A stretch of DNA of 64,000 bases from Pseudomonadota bacterium (GCA_016713725.1 JADJOO010000036.1:62001-126000); one strand, 5' to 3'; counted from the stretch's first letter, positions 38,634 through 50,111 are shown. Made by a program: numbers and translations. Notes: generated from the letters alone by a model not told the origin.

Positions 38634-39599
38634 ATGCCGCTGCCGGCTGCGTTTCGCGATCGCCTCCGTCTTCCTGTCATCGGTTCGCCGATGTTCATCG
38701 CCTCGACGCCGGAACTGGTCATCGAGCAGTGCAAGGCCGGCATCATCGGCTCGTTCCCGGCGCTGAACGCGCGCCCGGCATCGGCGCTCGACGCATGGCT
38801 CAAGCGTATCCGCAAGGAGCTGGGAGACTACGCAGCCGCGAACCCGCAAGCGAAGGTGGCGCCGTTCGCCGTCAACCAGATCGCGCACGTGAGCAACGAC
38901 CGGCTGCAGCACGACATGGACGCGTGTGTCCGTCACCAGGTGCCGCTCATCATCACCAGCCTGCGTCCACCGCGTGAAATCGTCGAGGCGGCGCACAGCT
39001 ACGGTGGTCTCGTGTTTCACGACGTGATCAGCGTCCGGCATGCGCGCAAGGCCGTGGAGCAGGGTGTCGACGGCATCATCGTGGTCTGCGCCGGCGCCGG
39101 TGGCCACGCGGGCATGGGCAGTCCCTTTGCGCTCGTGCGCGAAATCCGCCAGTTTTTCGACGGCACGCTGGTGCTCGCCGGCGCCATGTCGAGCGGAGCG
39201 GACGTACTCGCGGCGCGGGCGATCGGCGCGGACATGGCCTACATCGGCACGCGGTTCCTGGCGACGACCGAGGCTCACGTCCTGCCCGAGTACAAGCAGA
39301 TGCTCGTCGACTCGACGTCCGACGATGTCGTGTACACCTCGCTCTTTACTGGCGTGAAGGGCAACTACCTGAAGCGAAGCGTGGCAGCGACTGGACTCGA
39401 TCCGGACAACCTGCCCGAAGCGGACAAGTCGAAGATGAACTTCGGCTCCGGCGGCAACATGGAAAAGAAAGCCTGGCGCGACATCTGGAGCGGTGGGCAG
39501 GGCGTCGGCAACATCCACGACGTGCTTCCTGCGCGCGAGGTCATTGCGCGCATGGTCCAGGAATACGACGAGGCCCGTCGGCACCTCGCCATCGCATAA
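38634..39599 (+). CDS. Nitronate monooxygenase family flavoprotein
   Basis: The 321-residue TIM-barrel protein starts at ATG 38634 behind AGAGGA. It has the NMO/2-nitropropane-dioxygenase opening RLPVIGSPMFIASTPELV, the phosphate-binding VVCAGAGGHAGMGSPFAL with the catalytic-type His, and FMN-binding GAMSSGADVLAARAIGADMAYIG. Many members oxidise nitronates; others act on different substrates or reduce enoyl groups. An upstream in-frame join with the SnoaL gene exists only because of the poly-G tract and is rejected. Confidence 0.9.
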   Translation: MPLPAAFRDRLRLPVIGSPMFIASTPELVIEQCKAGIIGSFPALNARPASALDAWLKRIRKELGDYAAANPQAKVAPFAVNQIAHVSNDRLQHDMDACVRHQVPLIITSLRPPREIVEAAHSYGGLVFHDVISVRHARKAVEQGVDGIIVVCAGAGGHAGMGSPFALVREIRQFFDGTLVLAGAMSSGADVLAARAIGADMAYIGTRFLATTEAHVLPEYKQMLVDSTSDDVVYTSLFTGVKGNYLKRSVAATGLDPDNLPEADKSKMNFGSGGNMEKKAWRDIWSGGQGVGNIHDVLPAREVIARMVQEYDEARRHLAIA

Positions 39600-39614
39600 C
39601 CCGGGGTCAAAATC

Positions 39615-40376
39615 ATGTCCGTGTCATTCGATCTGTCGGGTCGCGTCGCGCTCGTTACCGGCGGCAGCCGTGGCATCGGCGAAGCCATGGCCAAGGGTTT
39701 CGCGCAGTACGGCGCGCAAGTGATCGTTTCGAGCCGCAAGCAGGAAGCCTGCGACGAGGTGGCGGCGGAGATCAACGCAGCGGGCGGCAAGGCCACTGCG
39801 ATCGCGTGCCACATTGGCGACATGGATGCGCTGCATGCATTGTTTGCGCGTGTCCGGTCGGACTTCGGTCGTCTCGACGTGCTGGTCAACAACGCCGCGG
39901 CGAATCCCTACTACGGGCACGTGCTCGACACCGACCTCGGTGCCTTCCAGAAGACGGTGGACGTCAACATCCGCGGCTATTTCTTCGCGTCCGTGCTCGC
40001 GGGACGCATGATGCGCGACCAGGGCAAGGGCTCGATCATCAACGTCGCGTCGGTTAATGCGGTGCGTCCCGGCCCGAAGCAGGGCATCTACTCGATCACC
40101 AAGGGCGCCGTGCTCAACATGACGAAGACGTTCGCGAAGGAGTGCGGTCCGCACGGCATCCGCTGCAACGCGATCCTGCCGGGCCTGATCCGCACGAAGT
40201 TCGCGGGCGCGCTGCTGGCCGACAAGAGCCAGACCGAGCACTACCTCGCGACGAACCCGTTGGCCCGCGTCGGTGAACCACAGGATCTGGCGGGCGCTGC
40301 CGTGTTTCTCGCCTCGGACGCATCTGCGTACGTAACCGGGGAGTATCTCGTCGTGGACGGCGGGTTTCTGACCTAG
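39615..40376 (+). CDS. Short-chain dehydrogenase/reductase
   Basis: The 253-residue classical SDR has the cofactor loop LVTGGSRGIGEAM, NNAA, catalytic Ser region INVASVNA, YSITKGAVLNM (YxxxK) and the C-terminal YLVVDGGFLT. The Arg/Ser after the second strand (SSRK) suggests NADP. It follows the NMO gene by 15 bases, so ferredoxin, SnoaL, NMO and SDR probably form one catabolic unit. The substrate is unknown. Confidence 0.88.
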   Translation: MSVSFDLSGRVALVTGGSRGIGEAMAKGFAQYGAQVIVSSRKQEACDEVAAEINAAGGKATAIACHIGDMDALHALFARVRSDFGRLDVLVNNAAANPYYGHVLDTDLGAFQKTVDVNIRGYFFASVLAGRMMRDQGKGSIINVASVNAVRPGPKQGIYSITKGAVLNMTKTFAKECGPHGIRCNAILPGLIRTKFAGALLADKSQTEHYLATNPLARVGEPQDLAGAAVFLASDASAYVTGEYLVVDGGFLT

Positions 40377-40522
40377 AAGGAGGAGGGGAAGGGGTTGGGG
40401 AAGGAAAGCGCTGCGGCAGGGGTCACCTCTTGGCTGACACCTTCCCTACCACGGGGCAGGTTCAATGGTCGGATTTCTTCACCTTCTTGGCCTTCCCTAG
40501 CCCCTTCCCTCCCCCCTTCCTC
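40377..40522. repeat. Long imperfect purine/pyrimidine inverted repeat between convergent genes
   Basis: Arms at 40377-40404 (GGAGGGGAAGGGGTTGGGG core) and 40491-40522 (its near complement, about 17 of 19 in the best part) flank an 86-base centre. It occupies the gap between the convergent SDR and gpmA genes. It may act as a bidirectional terminator. The G-rich strand also has four closely spaced G-tracts that could form a quadruplex. Confidence 0.7.
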
Positions 40523-41274
40523 TACTTCTTCTCCGTCTGCTTCGCCACCGCTTCCGCGCGTGCCTTCACGGCCTCGGCATCACCGAGGTAGCGACTGGAG
40601 ATCGGCTTCAGGTTCGCATCGAGCGTGTAGAGCAGCGGCACGCCCGTCGGGATGTTGAGTTCGACGATGTCGGTATCCGACATCCCATCCAGCATCTTCA
40701 CGATCGCTCGCAGACTGTTGCCATGAGCGGCGACCAGCACGTTGCGGCCCGTGAGCAATTCCGGCGCGATGCGCGCGTTCCAGAACGGCATTACGCGTGC
40801 GAGCGTGTCCTTGAGCGATTCCGCGGAAGGTAGTTCACTCGCAGGCACGCCAGCGTAACGGCGATCGAAGCGCGGATGGCCGGGATCGGCCTGCGGCAGT
40901 GGAGGCGGTGGGATGTCGTAGCTGCGGCGCCAGATCTTCACCTGGTCCGCTCCGTGCTTGGCGACCGTCTGCGCCTTGTTGAGTCCCTGCAACGAGCCGT
41001 AATGGCGCTCGTTCAGCCGCCACGTGCGCTCGACCGGCAGCCACATCATGTCCAGTTCGTCGAGCGCCATCCACAGCGTGCGGATGGCGCGCTTGAGGAC
41101 CGACGTGAAGGCGACGTCGAAAGCGATGCCTTCGGCCTTGAGCAGTCGTCCGGCTTCCTGCGCTTCCTGCCGGCCCTGCTCGGACAGGTCGACGTCGACC
41201 CAGCCGGTGAAGAGGTTTTCGAGGTTCCAGATGCTCTGGCCGTGGCGCAGGAGCAGAAGCTTGCCGGTGCTCAT
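40522..41274 (-). CDS. gpmA: 2,3-bisphosphoglycerate-dependent phosphoglycerate mutase
   Basis: The 250-residue protein has the phosphohistidine motif LLLRHGQSIWN (His11), LNERHYGSLQGLNKAQT, WRRSYDIPPPPL and the second catalytic His in VLVAAHGNSLRAIVK. It interconverts 3- and 2-phosphoglycerate in glycolysis and gluconeogenesis. The stop lies in the outer arm of the inverted repeat. It is divergent from the thiolase, with 239 bases between that hold no visible gene. Confidence 0.95.
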   Translation of the reverse strand: MSTGKLLLLRHGQSIWNLENLFTGWVDVDLSEQGRQEAQEAGRLLKAEGIAFDVAFTSVLKRAIRTLWMALDELDMMWLPVERTWRLNERHYGSLQGLNKAQTVAKHGADQVKIWRRSYDIPPPPLPQADPGHPRFDRRYAGVPASELPSAESLKDTLARVMPFWNARIAPELLTGRNVLVAAHGNSLRAIVKMLDGMSDTDIVELNIPTGVPLLYTLDANLKPISSRYLGDAEAVKARAEAVAKQTEKK

Positions 41275-41513
41275 ATAGGGATCAGCCTATGGTGGTGAGG
41301 CGCGCGAGCTCAAGCCCCTGAATTCGTCGCGTATGTTCGTTTAATCAACAGCTTAGCACGCGGATGATCGTGGCTCGACTCCCTCGATGCCGCTCTATGC
41401 GACCGTATTTTCCGCAAGTCAGGACGGTGCCGCACAACACTGCCCTTTGCATTCACAGGCACAGCTGGGCACAGAATGCGCGACTCAAATTGGAGCCGGG
41501 GTAATCACCCAAC

Positions 41514-42716
41514 ATGGCCGAAGCGTTCATCTGTGATGCCATCCGGACCCCGATCGGGCGTTATGGCGGCGCGCTGTCAAGCGTCCGTACCGACGATCTC
41601 GCCGCGCTGCCGCTGAAGCAGCTGATGGCGCGCAACCCGGCTGCAGATTGGGGTGCGCTCGACGATGTCGTCTACGGCTGCGCGAACCAGGCGGGCGAGG
41701 ACAACCGCAACGTGGCCCGCATGGCGGTGCTGCTCTCTGGCCTGCCGGCGACGGTGCCAGGCGCAACCATCAACCGGCTGTGTGGTTCCGGACTCGATGC
41801 GATCGCGACTGCCGCGCGCGCCATTCGCAGCGGCGAGGCGGAGTTCCTGATTGCCGGGGGCGTGGAAAGCATGAGCCGCGCGCCGTACGTGGTGTCCAAA
41901 CCCGATGCCGCATTCACGCGCGACCTGCAGTTTGCAGATACGACGCTCGGCTGGCGCTTCGTCAATCCGCTGATCCGGCAACAGTACGGCGTGGATTCGA
42001 TGCCGGAGACCGCCGAGAATGTCGCCGAACGCTTCGGCATCGCGCGCGCGGACCAGGATGCCTTCGCCTTGCGCAGCCAGCAGCGGGCGCTTGCGGCGCA
42101 GGCGTCGGGGCGACTCGCGCTGGAAATCGTTCCGGTGACGGTTTCCGCCCGGCGTGGCGCGGCCGTGATCGTCGACCGCGACGAACATCCGCGCGAGACG
42201 AATCTCGCGGCACTGTCCAGCCTGGCCACACCGTTTCGTGGCGGTGGAACGGTGACGGTGGGAAATGCGTCCGGCGTGAACGACGGCGCCTGCGCGCTCG
42301 TCGTCGCGTCAGAGGCAGCGGCGGCCCGCCACGGATTGACGTTGCGCGCGAGAATCTGCGGCACGGTCGTCGTCGGGGTGGAGCCGACCATCATGGGTTT
42401 CGGTCCGGCGCCGGCGACAAAGAAGTTACTTCAACGGCTTGGGCTGCAACTTGCGCAGATCGACGTAGTCGAGTTGAACGAAGCGTTTGCGTCGCAGGCT
42501 CTCGCGGTCCTGCGTCACCTGGGATTGCCGGACGACGCGGATCATGTGAACCCCAATGGCGGTGCCATCGCGCTCGGGCATCCCCTGGGCATGAGCGGCG
42601 CACGGCTGGCTACGACCGCGCTCATCGAGTTGGAACGACGGGGTTTGCGTCGCGCGCTCTGCACGATGTGCATCGGAGTGGGGCAGGGCATCGCTCTCGT
42701 GCTGGAGCGTGTCTAG
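41514..42716 (+). CDS. Acetyl-CoA acyltransferase (thiolase), beta-ketoadipyl-CoA type
   Basis: The 400-residue thiolase has the nucleophilic Cys90 in INRLCGSGLDAIA, VELNEAFASQALAVL, NPNGGAIALGHPLGMSG and the second active Cys in CTMCIGVGQG. Sequence flavour (EAFICDAIRTPIGRYGGALS) is close to PcaF/PaaJ, the 3-oxoadipyl-CoA thiolases, but no other ring-cleavage genes are adjacent. A general acetyl-CoA acetyltransferase role is therefore also possible. Confidence 0.88.
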   Translation: MAEAFICDAIRTPIGRYGGALSSVRTDDLAALPLKQLMARNPAADWGALDDVVYGCANQAGEDNRNVARMAVLLSGLPATVPGATINRLCGSGLDAIATAARAIRSGEAEFLIAGGVESMSRAPYVVSKPDAAFTRDLQFADTTLGWRFVNPLIRQQYGVDSMPETAENVAERFGIARADQDAFALRSQQRALAAQASGRLALEIVPVTVSARRGAAVIVDRDEHPRETNLAALSSLATPFRGGGTVTVGNASGVNDGACALVVASEAAAARHGLTLRARICGTVVVGVEPTIMGFGPAPATKKLLQRLGLQLAQIDVVELNEAFASQALAVLRHLGLPDDADHVNPNGGAIALGHPLGMSGARLATTALIELERRGLRRALCTMCIGVGQGIALVLERV

Positions 42717-42750
42717 CGCCGACGTCGCCTGACGGGACCCGTGCGCAGCT

Positions 42751-43546
42751 TCAGTGCGGCAAGTGCTGATCGATGCCGCGGGCGCAGCGCGTGCGGCCGC
42801 TGCGAACGGTTTCCTGCCAGCGTTCCTGGTTCGCGCGCACGGCAGCGCGCGAGGCGGGCCGGTGTGCGAGGTGCCAGGCGATCGCCGAAAAAACCAGGGT
42901 CTGGCGGCGGATGCCTGCGTTGGCGAGGCGGGCGCAGAGTTCCTTGTCCTCCGAGCCCCAACCCGCAAAGTCTTCGTCGAAACCGTTCGCCTGCAGCAGG
43001 TCCGCGCGCCAGAACGCCTGGTTGCACGACTTGATGGCGACGAAGGCGTTGGCAGCCCGGCCGAGCTTCTCCGTGAGCCGCGGCGCGTGCAGCGCATAGG
43101 GGCGACGCCTGAGGTCGACGCCCGTCGTCCACGGCGACGGAATGCGTCGGCTGCGCAGGAGCCGCTGCGTCGCAGCCTCGTCGAGTGGAATGCGCACGCC
43201 CTGTGTCCAGTAGCCCGGTCTTGCAGCCCGCGCGTGGTCAGCCACGAACAGCGGATGCAGCACCATGTCGCCGTCCAGCAGCAGTATGTAGTCGCCTGTG
43301 CAGTGCGCAATCGCGAGGTTGCGCATGCGTCCGGCGCGAAAACCCGAGTGCTCCTGGCGCACGAACTCCACGCCCGACGACAGGCGCTTCCTGAACGCTT
43401 CCACCACGGCGGCCATTGCGGGACCCGATCCATCGTCGGCGACGATCACCTCGTCCGGTGCCCGGGTCTGTGTCCGCGACGCTGGCCAGCACCCGCTCGA
43501 GCGCCGCGGGCCGCTCGTAAGTGACGATGACGAGGCTCGTGCGCAT
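42751..43546 (-). CDS. Family 2 glycosyltransferase, one apparent insertion
   Basis: Starting MRTSLVIVTYERPAALERVL at 43546, the frame shifts at the CCCGGG run (43461-43466). It continues as APDEVIVADDGSGPAM, LLLDGDMVLHP (DxD-type metal motif) and DEDFAGWGSEDKELCARL. This last motif is the WGxED site of GT2 enzymes related to chondroitin-type polymerases. About 264 residues. Its start overlaps the stop of the glutamate dehydrogenase gene by one base (TGATG), although no metabolic link is evident. The acceptor is unknown. Confidence 0.85.
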
Positions 43547-46500
43547 CAGGCCTCGGCCGCAGCGACGCGACGCACCGCCTGCAGCGCAACCGACAGCGAT
43601 GCAAAATCGATCTCGGTAGTCTGTGCGCGGATATCGTTGATTACGGCGCGGGCATGTTCCGCGGCCGCTGTGTTCCGCGCCAGCCACTTGTCGAGTGACC
43701 TGACCGGATCCTTCTCCCGCGACGATTCGAGCACACCCTGCGCCAGGCTGCGGTGCACTTCGAACAGCGCCTCGCGCAGGCTGCCGCGCGCCACCGCGTG
43801 CCAGTGGCCTGCCGTGTCCAGGCCTTCGATGTGCTTGCGCAGCCAGTCGAGCCTGAAATACCCGCCGATGGCGAAGTAAGCCTTGGCAGCCGCGTCCACG
43901 GTGAGCTTGCGCGACTCGGCGAGTTCAACGATGTCGGGACTGCTGTGCAGGGCATTGCAGGCCGCGATGCGGCGCGACAGGTCGGCCGGTACGCCGGCCG
44001 TCGCGAGTTCTGCGTGACGGGCTTCGAAGGACGCCAGCGCAGCGCCGTCGAGCCACTGCAAGGGCGCGCGCGTGAGTGCCTGGATGCCGGGCCGCAGGCG
44101 CGCCACCTGCTGTTCGATCCCGAGAGCCGAGCGGTGGCGCTGGATCAGCCAATAGGTCGCCTGCCGGATCAGGCCGATGGTGTCGTGCATCATGCCGTAC
44201 TGCAGGGTCGCTGCCACCTTGTTGTCCAGGCGCTCGATCGCAGTCCAGAGCTCGCGCACGTCGAACGCTTCGCGAGCAATCGAATAGGCGCGCGCCACCG
44301 TGGCGGCGTCGGCTCCGGTGTCCTGCTGGGTGCGTGCGACGAAGGTCGGTCCCATGCGATTGACGATGCTGTTGGTCGTCGCGGTGACGATGATTTCGCG
44401 CTTCAGCCGGTGTTCGTCCAGCAGCTTGCCGCAGCGTTTTGCGAGCCGCGGCGGGAAGTACCGGTCGAGTTCCTGGCTGAGGTACGGATCCTCCGGCACG
44501 TCCGACTGGATCAACTGCGCGCTGAGTGCGATCTTCGCGTAGCTCAGCAGCATCGCGAGTTCCGGCCGCACCAGGCCCAGCCCCGCGCGGCGGCGGTCTT
44601 CGATCTCCTCCGCGCTCGGCAGGTACTCGAGCGCGCGGTCCAGCACGCCATCGAGTTCGAGTGAACGGATGAAATGCACGTGTTCGCCGAGCCGATCCGG
44701 CGCGGCCGCCTGCAGCAGGCTGATCGCCTGGCTCTGCAGGTAATTGTCGCGCAGCACGAGCTGGCCGACGTCTTCCGTCATCGACTCGAGCAGCCGGTTG
44801 CGTTCCGCCGTCGTCATGCGCGTGCGTTCCTGCACCGCCTTCAGCTGGATCTTGATGTTGACCTCGTGGTCGGAGCAGTCGACGCCGCCGGAGTTGTCGA
44901 CGAAGTCGGTGTTCAGGCGACCGCCGTGCAATGCGTACTCGATGCGGCCGAGTTGCGAGCAGCCGAGGTTGCCGCCTTCGCCCACGACCTTGCAGCGCAG
45001 GTCCCGGCCATCGACGCGGACCGCGTCGTTGGTGCGATCACCCACGGCGGAATTCGCTTCCCACGAAGCCTTGACGTAGGTGCCGATCCCGCCGTTCCAG
45101 TGCAGGTCGACCGGCAGCGTCAGGATGGCGCGGATGATCTCCACGGGCGTCGATTTCGGCGCATCGATGCCAAGCAGCAAGCGGGCCTGCGGCGATAGCG
45201 CAATCTCCTTGGCATTGCGCGGGAACACGCCGCCACCCTTCGAAATCAGCTTCACGTCGTAGTCGGTCCACGACGAGCGGGGCAGGTTGAAGAGGCGCTC
45301 GCGCTCCTTGAAGCTGCGGGCCGCGTCGGGCTCCGGGTCGAGGAAGATGTGCTGGTGGTTGAAGGCGGCCACCAGCCGGATGTGTGGCGAGAGCAACATG
45401 CCGTTGCCGAACACGTCGCCCGCCATGTCGCCGATGCCGGCGACCGTGAAGTCCTGCGACTGCGTGTCCAGGCCGAGTTCGCGGAAGTGCCGCTTGACGC
45501 ACTCCCACGCGCCCTTGGCGGTGATGCCCATCTTCTTGTGGTCATAGCCCGCGGACCCGCCGGAGGCGAAGGCATCCCCAAGCCAGAAGCCGTACTCGGC
45601 CGCCAGCGCATTCGCCGTATCGGAAAATGTCGCGGTACCCTTGTCCGCTGCAACGACCAGGTACGGATCGTCAGGGTCGTAGCGCATGGTGCGTTCCGGC
45701 GGGATGATTTCTTCGCCACGCACGTTGTCGGTGATGTCGAGCAGGCCGCGGATGAAGAGGCGGTAGCACTCGGTGCCCTCGCGCTGCACGTCCTCGCGCG
45801 TGGCGCCGACGGGCATCTGCTTCGGCACGAAGCCGCCCTTGGCGCCGACCGGCACGATCAGTGTGTTCTTGACGTTCTGCGCCTTCATGAGGCCGAGGAT
45901 CTCGGTGCGGAAATCCTCGCGCCGGTCGGACCAGCGCAGGCCGCCGCGCGCGACCTTGCCCATGCGCAGGTGCACGCCTTCGACGCGTGGCGAGTACACC
46001 CAGATCTCGTACATCGGGCGCGGCTTCGGCAGTTCGGGCAGCAGCTTCGGGTCGAGCTTGAACGAGAGGTACGGCTTGGGCAGGTCGTCCGCGCCGCGCT
46101 GATAGTAGTTGGTGCGCAATGCGGCCATGATCACCGCGCGGAACGAACGCAGGATGCGGTCGTCGTCGGGGCTCGTGACGTTTTCGAGCGCGTCGTCCAT
46201 GTCTTCGGCAAACGCTCGAACCTGCGAAGCACGCGTTGCGGGTTTCAGGTCGGGGTCGAAGCGCGATTCAAAGGTCCAGGCAAGGCGGGCCGCGATCGAC
46301 GGGTTACGGGCGAGCACCGCTTCCATGTAGCGCTGGCTGAAGGGGATGCCGGTCTGCAGCAGGTAACGGCAGACGGCACGCAGGATCAGCGCCTGTTTCC
46401 AGTCGAGACCGGCGGCCAGGATGAGCCGGTTGAAGCCGTCGCTTTCAGCCTGGCCGTGGTGCACGGCGAAGAACGCCTGCTCGAAGCGGCGCCCTTCCAG

Positions 46501-48371
46501 CGCCGGGTCCAGCGTGCGCCCGGCCGCATGCTTGACTTCGATGTCCTGGATCCACAGCGTCGAGCCGTCCGTCGGCGCCACGCGGTACGGACGCTCGTTC
46601 AGGATGCGCAGGTCGAAATTCTCGAGCAGCGGCAGGATGTCGGACATCGCGACGGGTTCGCCGCGGCGATAGAGCCGCAGGTGGAGCGCGCCACTGGCGG
46701 CGTCGCCGGGGCGCAGTTCCATCCCGAGTGCCGTCGGGCTGTCGTCCAGTGCCGCAAGCTCCTGCAGGTCGTGAATGGCCTCGGCCGGTGGCACGTCTTC
46801 CTCGTACGCGACGGGGAATGCGTCCTCGAAGCGTGCCGCCAGCTGGTCGGCCGCTGCCGCTGGCAGCCGCGCCTGCAGTTCCTCTATCAGGTGGTCCGTC
46901 CACGTTCGCATCGCGGCAGTGATGCGTTGCTCGATACGCTCGACGTCGGCCACGACGCTGCGTGCAGGGTCCGTTCGCACGAGAATGTGGAGTCGTGCGA
47001 GCGCCGATTCGGAAATCTGCACCTGCGACTCGAGATCCACGCCCGCGAGGTCTTCGAGCAGGATGCGCTCGATCCGTTCACGGACCTGGGTGTTATAGCG
47101 ATCACGCGGCACGTACAGCAGGCACGAGAAGAACCGCTGGTACGGATCGCGGCGCGCGAAGAGGCGCACGCGCTGGCGTTCGTACAGGTTGACGATGCCA
47201 CGCGTCGTGCGCACGAGTTCCGGCACCGTCGACTGGAACAGTTCGTCGCGGGGATACGTCTCGAGCACGTGCATCAGCGACTTGCCATCGTGACTCGTCG
47301 GCGACACGCCGATGTGGTCCACGACGCGCTGCACCTTGTGGCGCAGCAGGGGAATCTCGCGCGGACTGGTGCTGTAGGTGCTCGACGTGAACAAGCCGAT
47401 GAAGCGTCGCTCGCCGACGACGCGACCGCCCTTGTCGAACGACTTGATGCCGACGTAATCGAGGTAGGTCGCGCGGTGCACGGTGGAGACCGAGTTGGCC
47501 TTGGTCACTATCAGGAGCGCGACCTCGCGCGCCTTGCGCCGTAGTTCGCCGGTAAGCACGGTCGGTTTGGGCTGCGGACGGCCCTTGCCCGTGCGCAGCA
47601 GGCCCAGGCCGGAACGCGGCACTGGGACCAGGCGATCGAACGAGCGGGTGCGCTCGAGCTTGTATTCGCGGTAGCCGAGGAACGTGAAGTGGTTGTCGGC
47701 GAGCCATTCGATGAACTCGACCGCTTCTTTTCCTCGCGACGGGGGATGGCTGGTACGCCGGCATTCACTTCACTGGCGATGTTCAGGGCGCGCTGGCGGA
47801 TGGCCGGCCAATCGGAAACCGCAAGCCGCACGTCTTCCAGCATGCGCAGGATGTTCTGGCTCAAAGCTTCGTGCCGCGCCGGATCGCCGATTCGCGGCAC
47901 TGCCACGTGCTGCCAGGACTCCATCTTGCCGAGCGCACCGTCGGGTTCTTCCATGCTCAGCAACTTGCCACGACGGTCCCGGGCGAGGCGCAGCACCGGA
48001 TGGATCATCAACTGGATCGGCAGGCGGGAGTCGCTGAGCACGACGGCAAGCGAGTCCACGAGAAACGGCATGTCCTCGGTCACGACCTCGACGATCGTGC
48101 AGGGCGATTCCCAACCATCACGTTGCAGCTGCGGGTTGAAAACGCGAACCCTCGGCTCGCCGGCAGGGCGCACCGCGCCGAACCTGAGGGTTCCGGCGGC
48201 TGACGCCGCGAACGCTGCGGCATCGCGCGCCTGCAGGTCCTCCTCGCCGACGCCGCGGTAGTAGGCCTGCACGAACGCTGGCAGCGGCAGCGGAGCTCCG
48301 CGCGTCTTGCGCGCGAGCTTCGCAATGTCGTCGATCAGGTGCTGTCGAGCAGCGGGGATCGTTCCTGGCAT
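43546..48371 (-). CDS. NAD-specific glutamate dehydrogenase (about 180 kDa), one apparent deletion
   Basis: From ATG 48371 (MPGTIPAARQHLIDD, AAGGA-type ribosome-binding site), the N-terminal regulatory region runs to PAIPRREEK. One base is missing in the T-run at 47728-47731, and the next frame continues through the large helical and catalytic domains. Catalytic landmarks are RGGLRWSDRREDFRTEILG, PVGAKGGFVPKQM, DKGTATFSDTANALA, and GGSAGYDHKKMGITAKGAWE. About 1608 residues, as expected for the L_180 class. It converts glutamate to 2-oxoglutarate, mainly in amino-acid catabolism. Confidence 0.94.
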
Positions 48372-48405
48372 GGCGGGGCGTCCTTGGTATGTCGTTCTTT
48401 TGTAG

Positions 48406-48930
48406 TCATCGGGCCGGGTCGCGACGTGTCTGTGGGCGTCGCGACCTGGGACCGCGTGCGGCTTGCTTCGGCACACGCAGGTCCACGGAGAGAATTTCAG
48501 CACGCTGCGTGAGCACGCCGAGCAGGCGGTCGAGCGCTGCGCGTTCGTCGTCCGTCAGCGTGTCGAGCAGCAAGCGCTCGAATTCGAGGGCGAGGGGAGC
48601 GACGCCGCGATAGACGGCGGCTCCGGCCGCGGAGACCTGCAGGATGGAGCGGCGCCGGTCATCGGCTGCGACGGTGCGACGCAGACGGCCAGCGCGCAGC
48701 AGGCGATTGACGGCGCGGCTCACGGCGACGGCGTCCATGCGGCTCTTCTCGGCGACTTCGCGTGCCGAGAGTCCCGGGTGGCGCATGAGCACGGCGATGA
48801 CCCGCCATTCGGGGATCGTCAGTCCGAAGCGTTCCTCGTACGCCGCCGCGATCGCGTTACTCGTCACGTTGGCGAGCACCGAGAGCCGGTAGGGCAGGAA
48901 CGATTCGAGTTTGATCAACGGCGAGGTCAA
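48406..48930 (-). CDS. MarR-family transcriptional regulator
   Basis: The 174-residue protein has a winged helix-turn-helix core (IPEWRVIAVLMRHPGLSARE, MDAVAVSRAVNRLLRAG, wing TVAADDRRRSIL) with flanking dimerisation helices and a basic C-terminal tail. The start is uncertain: TTG codons at 48930 and 48918 are the only plausible ones I see. It is divergently placed from no gene; it sits between gdh and zapE on the same strand. The ligand is unknown. Confidence 0.82.
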   Translation of the reverse strand: MTSPLIKLESFLPYRLSVLANVTSNAIAAAYEERFGLTIPEWRVIAVLMRHPGLSAREVAEKSRMDAVAVSRAVNRLLRAGRLRRTVAADDRRRSILQVSAAGAAVYRGVAPLALEFERLLLDTLTDDERAALDRLLGVLTQRAEILSVDLRVPKQAARGPRSRRPQTRRDPAR

Positions 48931-48994
48931 GGCGTGGGGACCGTCCGCAGCAGAAGTTTTCGATTGTAACGAATTGGGCGACGGCCGCGCCAGT

Positions 48995-50111
48995 TCAGGG
49001 GCGGTGCGGCCGCGAGAGGTACTCGTGCGTCTGCATTTCCGCCAGCCGGCTGCGCGTACGGTCGAACTCAAAACGGAGACGGTCGCCGACGTACAGCTCG
49101 TCGATCTGGTGCGTGCGCAGCCAGGACCAGCTTCACGCCGCGGTCGTAGAACTCGTCGACCAGCGCAATGAACCGGCGCGCCTGGTTGTCCAGGGCCTGG
49201 TCCATCTGCGGCACCCGGCTGATCAGCACGGTGTGGAAGTCGCGCGCGATTTCGACGAAATCGGCCTGTGAGCGTGGTCCGTCGCAGATGGCGTCGAAGT
49301 CGAACCACACAACTTCGTCCGCTCGCGCGACGAAGGGGATGTCCCGACCCTCGATGGCCAACTTTCCCGGTGTGCAGGTGTCGCCGCCACAGAGATCGGC
49401 AAAGCGCGTCTCGAGCTGCCGGCGCGTGTCCGGCAGTCGCGCATCAAGGTACAGCGGTGCTTTTTCGAGCAGGCGCAGGCGGTAGTCCTCGCCGCCGTCG
49501 ACGTTGATGACTTCGCAATGACGCTCGATGGCGGCGATGGCCGGCAGGAAGCGCTGACGCTGCAGTCCATCGCGGTAGAGTTGCGACGGCGGCAGATTCG
49601 AGGTGAAGACCAGCGTGACGCCGTGTTCGAACAGTCCTGCGAAGAGTCCGCCCAGCAGCATGGCGTCGGCGATGTCGCTGACGAACAGTTCGTCCAGGCA
49701 CAGCACGCGGGTGTCGCGTGCGATATCAGCCGCCACGTGCTCCAGCGGACCGGGCCGGTCGCGCAGTTCACCGAGACGCGCATGCAGGTCCTTCATCAGG
49801 CGGTGGAAGTGCTCGCGTCGCGTCGGCACGCCGACGTGCGCATGGAAGAGGTCCATCAGGAACGTCTTGCCGCGGCCGACGCCGCCCCAGAGGTATGCGC
49901 CGCGCTCGCCGGCCGCGCTGCTGCGGCGTTGGCGGGTCAGAGTTCGCCAACGGTTGAAGACTCCCGCTCTTGAGCGATCCTCGGCGCTGCGCAGGCGCAC
50001 GACCAGGTCCGAGAGGCGGTCGACCGCATGCTGTTGCGCGGTGTCCGGGCGATAGCCGTGACGAACGAGTGCTGCTTCGTATTCCTGCTGTAGGTCGGCG
50101 CGCCGCTTCAT
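48995..50111 (-). CDS. zapE: Cell division protein ZapE (AFG1-like ATPase), frameshift near the end
   Basis: The protein from ATG 50111 (MKRRADLQQEYEAALVR) has the P-loop YLWGGVGRGKTFLMDLF, HFHRLMKDLHARL, Walker B VLCLDELFVSDIADAML and FTSNLPPSQLY, all typical of ZapE. Near 49105-49112 one extra base cuts it short. In the next frame IDELYVGDRLRFEFDRTRSR continues to a stop at 48995, the normal ZapE ending. About 371 residues. ZapE associates with the Z-ring under stress or low oxygen. Confidence 0.92.

Noticed and set aside
45349..47544. 731-codon plus-strand frame antisense to glutamate dehydrogenase
   Set aside because: Complementary shadow of a conserved enzyme, with no start signal or domain.
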